DNA of 13,755 nucleotides from Kangiella sp. Lineage in GTDB: Bacteria > Pseudomonadota > Gammaproteobacteria > Enterobacterales > Kangiellaceae. A program made the translations under genes and the position numbers. Positions within the stretch are counted from its first letter, which is position 1; every line of letters starts with the position of its first letter. Location of the stretch: positions 1-13,755 of the forward strand of contig JAPHRL010000110.1 in assembly GCA_026195755.1 (NCBI GenBank). The letters are read 5' to 3'. Below are positions 13,330 through 13,755 of the stretch, one piece after another. The notes below the pieces were generated by a model. The model had not been told where the DNA came from, made no database searches, and worked only from the letters and a program-made list of their open reading frames with translations.

Positions 13330-13517
13330 GGAATATTGCCTGTTCTGATTATAATTTAAGTTGTCTGCATTGTACCAAAAGCTGTTTGAAATACTATTCT
13401 CATGAATTTGCTTCAGTCACAGTTAGTTACAGTTTTTTGCAAGCGCCCCCTTCACTCAGATTGCACTCGGCTTTGAATTAAGGTATTCCTGTATCCACTA
13501 ATTGAATGGGGACTAGT
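13330..13517. other. Divergent intergenic region between murB and the plus-strand gene
   Basis: This 188-nt region holds no gene. It contains the murB promoter candidate (13348-13378). For the plus-strand gene only a weak promoter can be proposed: TTGCAC near 13464, a 17-nt spacer and a poor TATTCC. A GGGG ribosome binding site lies at 13508-13511, 6 nt before the ATG at 13518. No operator-like palindrome was recognised. Confidence 0.4.
13348..13378 (-). promoter_or_regulatory. Candidate promoter of murB-birA-coaX
   Basis: A perfect -10 hexamer TATAAT (13348-13353) lies 18 nt upstream of the TTG start of murB. The best -35 is TTGGTA (13373-13378) at a long 19-nt spacing. Transcription would begin near 13341, giving a leader of only about 12 nt. 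The -10 is convincing, the -35 is not. Confidence 0.45.
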
Positions 13518-13755
13518 ATGAATATCACTAAGACTACTCTGGCGATAGCCACTTTGATTGCATCCACCGCCATGAGCACAGGCTTTGCAAAGGGTGGAAC
13601 AGCTAAGTCGACCTGGTTGCATTGTGGCAGCCTGATTGACACTCAAGCAGGCGAGGTATTAGGCGAACACTTTATCCAGATCACTGGTAATAAAGTTTCA
13701 GAAGTGACCACCGACAAACCTGCAACCAATTCATTTATTGACCTGAGCAATAAAA
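13518..13755 (+). CDS. Exported protein, probable amidohydrolase, N-terminal part (cut by window edge)
   Basis: Seventy-nine codons from ATG 13518-13520 are in the window and no stop is reached. Residues 1-24 form a clear Sec signal peptide: lysine at 5, hydrophobic LAIATLIASTAMSTG (8-22) and a cleavage site after GFA (24), so the product is periplasmic, outer-membrane associated or secreted. The mature start TWLHCGSLIDTQAGEVLGEH and the following HFIQITGNKVSEV resemble the N-terminal beta-sandwich of imidazolonepropionase-like or Xaa-Pro dipeptidase-like amidohydrolases, in which a line such as LLPGLIDMHVH with the first metal histidines follows; that part is beyond the edge. The family call is therefore tentative. 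It is divergent from murB and has no functional link to the other genes here. Confidence 0.6.
   Translation, partial: MNITKTTLAIATLIASTAMSTGFAKGGTAKSTWLHCGSLIDTQAGEVLGEHFIQITGNKVSEVTTDKPATNSFIDLSNK

Noticed and set aside
13452..13646. Minus-strand frame of 64 aa over the start of the exported-protein gene
   Set aside because: The plus strand has an ATG with ribosome binding site, a clear signal peptide and an open frame to the window end; the minus frame has none of these.

Overview
The window is a chromosomal segment of a gammaproteobacterium with GC content judged by eye in the mid-40s percent. Every gene but one lies on the minus strand, so the text reads from high to low coordinates. The ribosomal proteins, EF-Tu, BirA and MurB all align well with their Escherichia coli counterparts from memory. 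GC content, the use of CoaX as pantothenate kinase and the presence of a secreted amidohydrolase would fit an oceanospirillalean or Kangiella-like organism, but that genus-level guess is weak.

In transcription order the layout is as follows. (1) 13518-13755, plus strand: the N-terminus of an exported protein, probably an amidohydrolase, cut by the window edge and divergent from the rest. (2) 13329-10451: murB, birA and coaX, tightly packed (murB/birA overlap by 4 nt, birA/coaX are 18 nt apart). They cover cell-wall precursor reduction, biotin ligation with repression, and the first step of CoA synthesis. (3) 10422-8439: a strong promoter, then tRNA-Thr(UGU), tRNA-Tyr(GUA), tRNA-Gly(UCC), tRNA-Thr(GGU) and tuf, closed by an intrinsic terminator. 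This is the order of the E. coli thrU-tyrU-glyT-thrT-tufB operon. (4) 8404-3204: the S10 operon with its own promoter, a structured leader of about 195 nt ending in a terminator-like hairpin, and the genes rpsJ-rplC-rplD-rplW-rplB-rpsS-rplV-rpsC-rplP-rpmC-rpsQ. (5) 3139-1: the spc operon from an extended -10 promoter, with rplN-rplX-rplE-rpsN-rpsH-rplF-rplR-rpsE; rpsE is cut by the window edge.

Almost everything encoded serves translation: ribosomal proteins, EF-Tu and the tRNAs it carries. The regulatory layer can be read from the DNA: three promoters with GC-rich discriminators (tRNA-tuf, S10, spc), an L4-type attenuator candidate in the S10 leader, and an inverted repeat that would sequester the rplE ribosome binding site where S8 acts in E. 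coli.

The most unusual large-scale feature is the junction at tuf. The upstream flank is typical of tufB (murB-birA-PanK-tRNAs), while the downstream flank is typical of tufA (S10 operon). The secE-nusG-rplKAJL-rpoBC-rpsLG-fusA block that lies between the two tuf genes in, for example, Pseudomonas is absent here. I found no unknown defence, mobile or CRISPR system; apart from this junction and the RNA regulatory structures the region is a conserved housekeeping locus.
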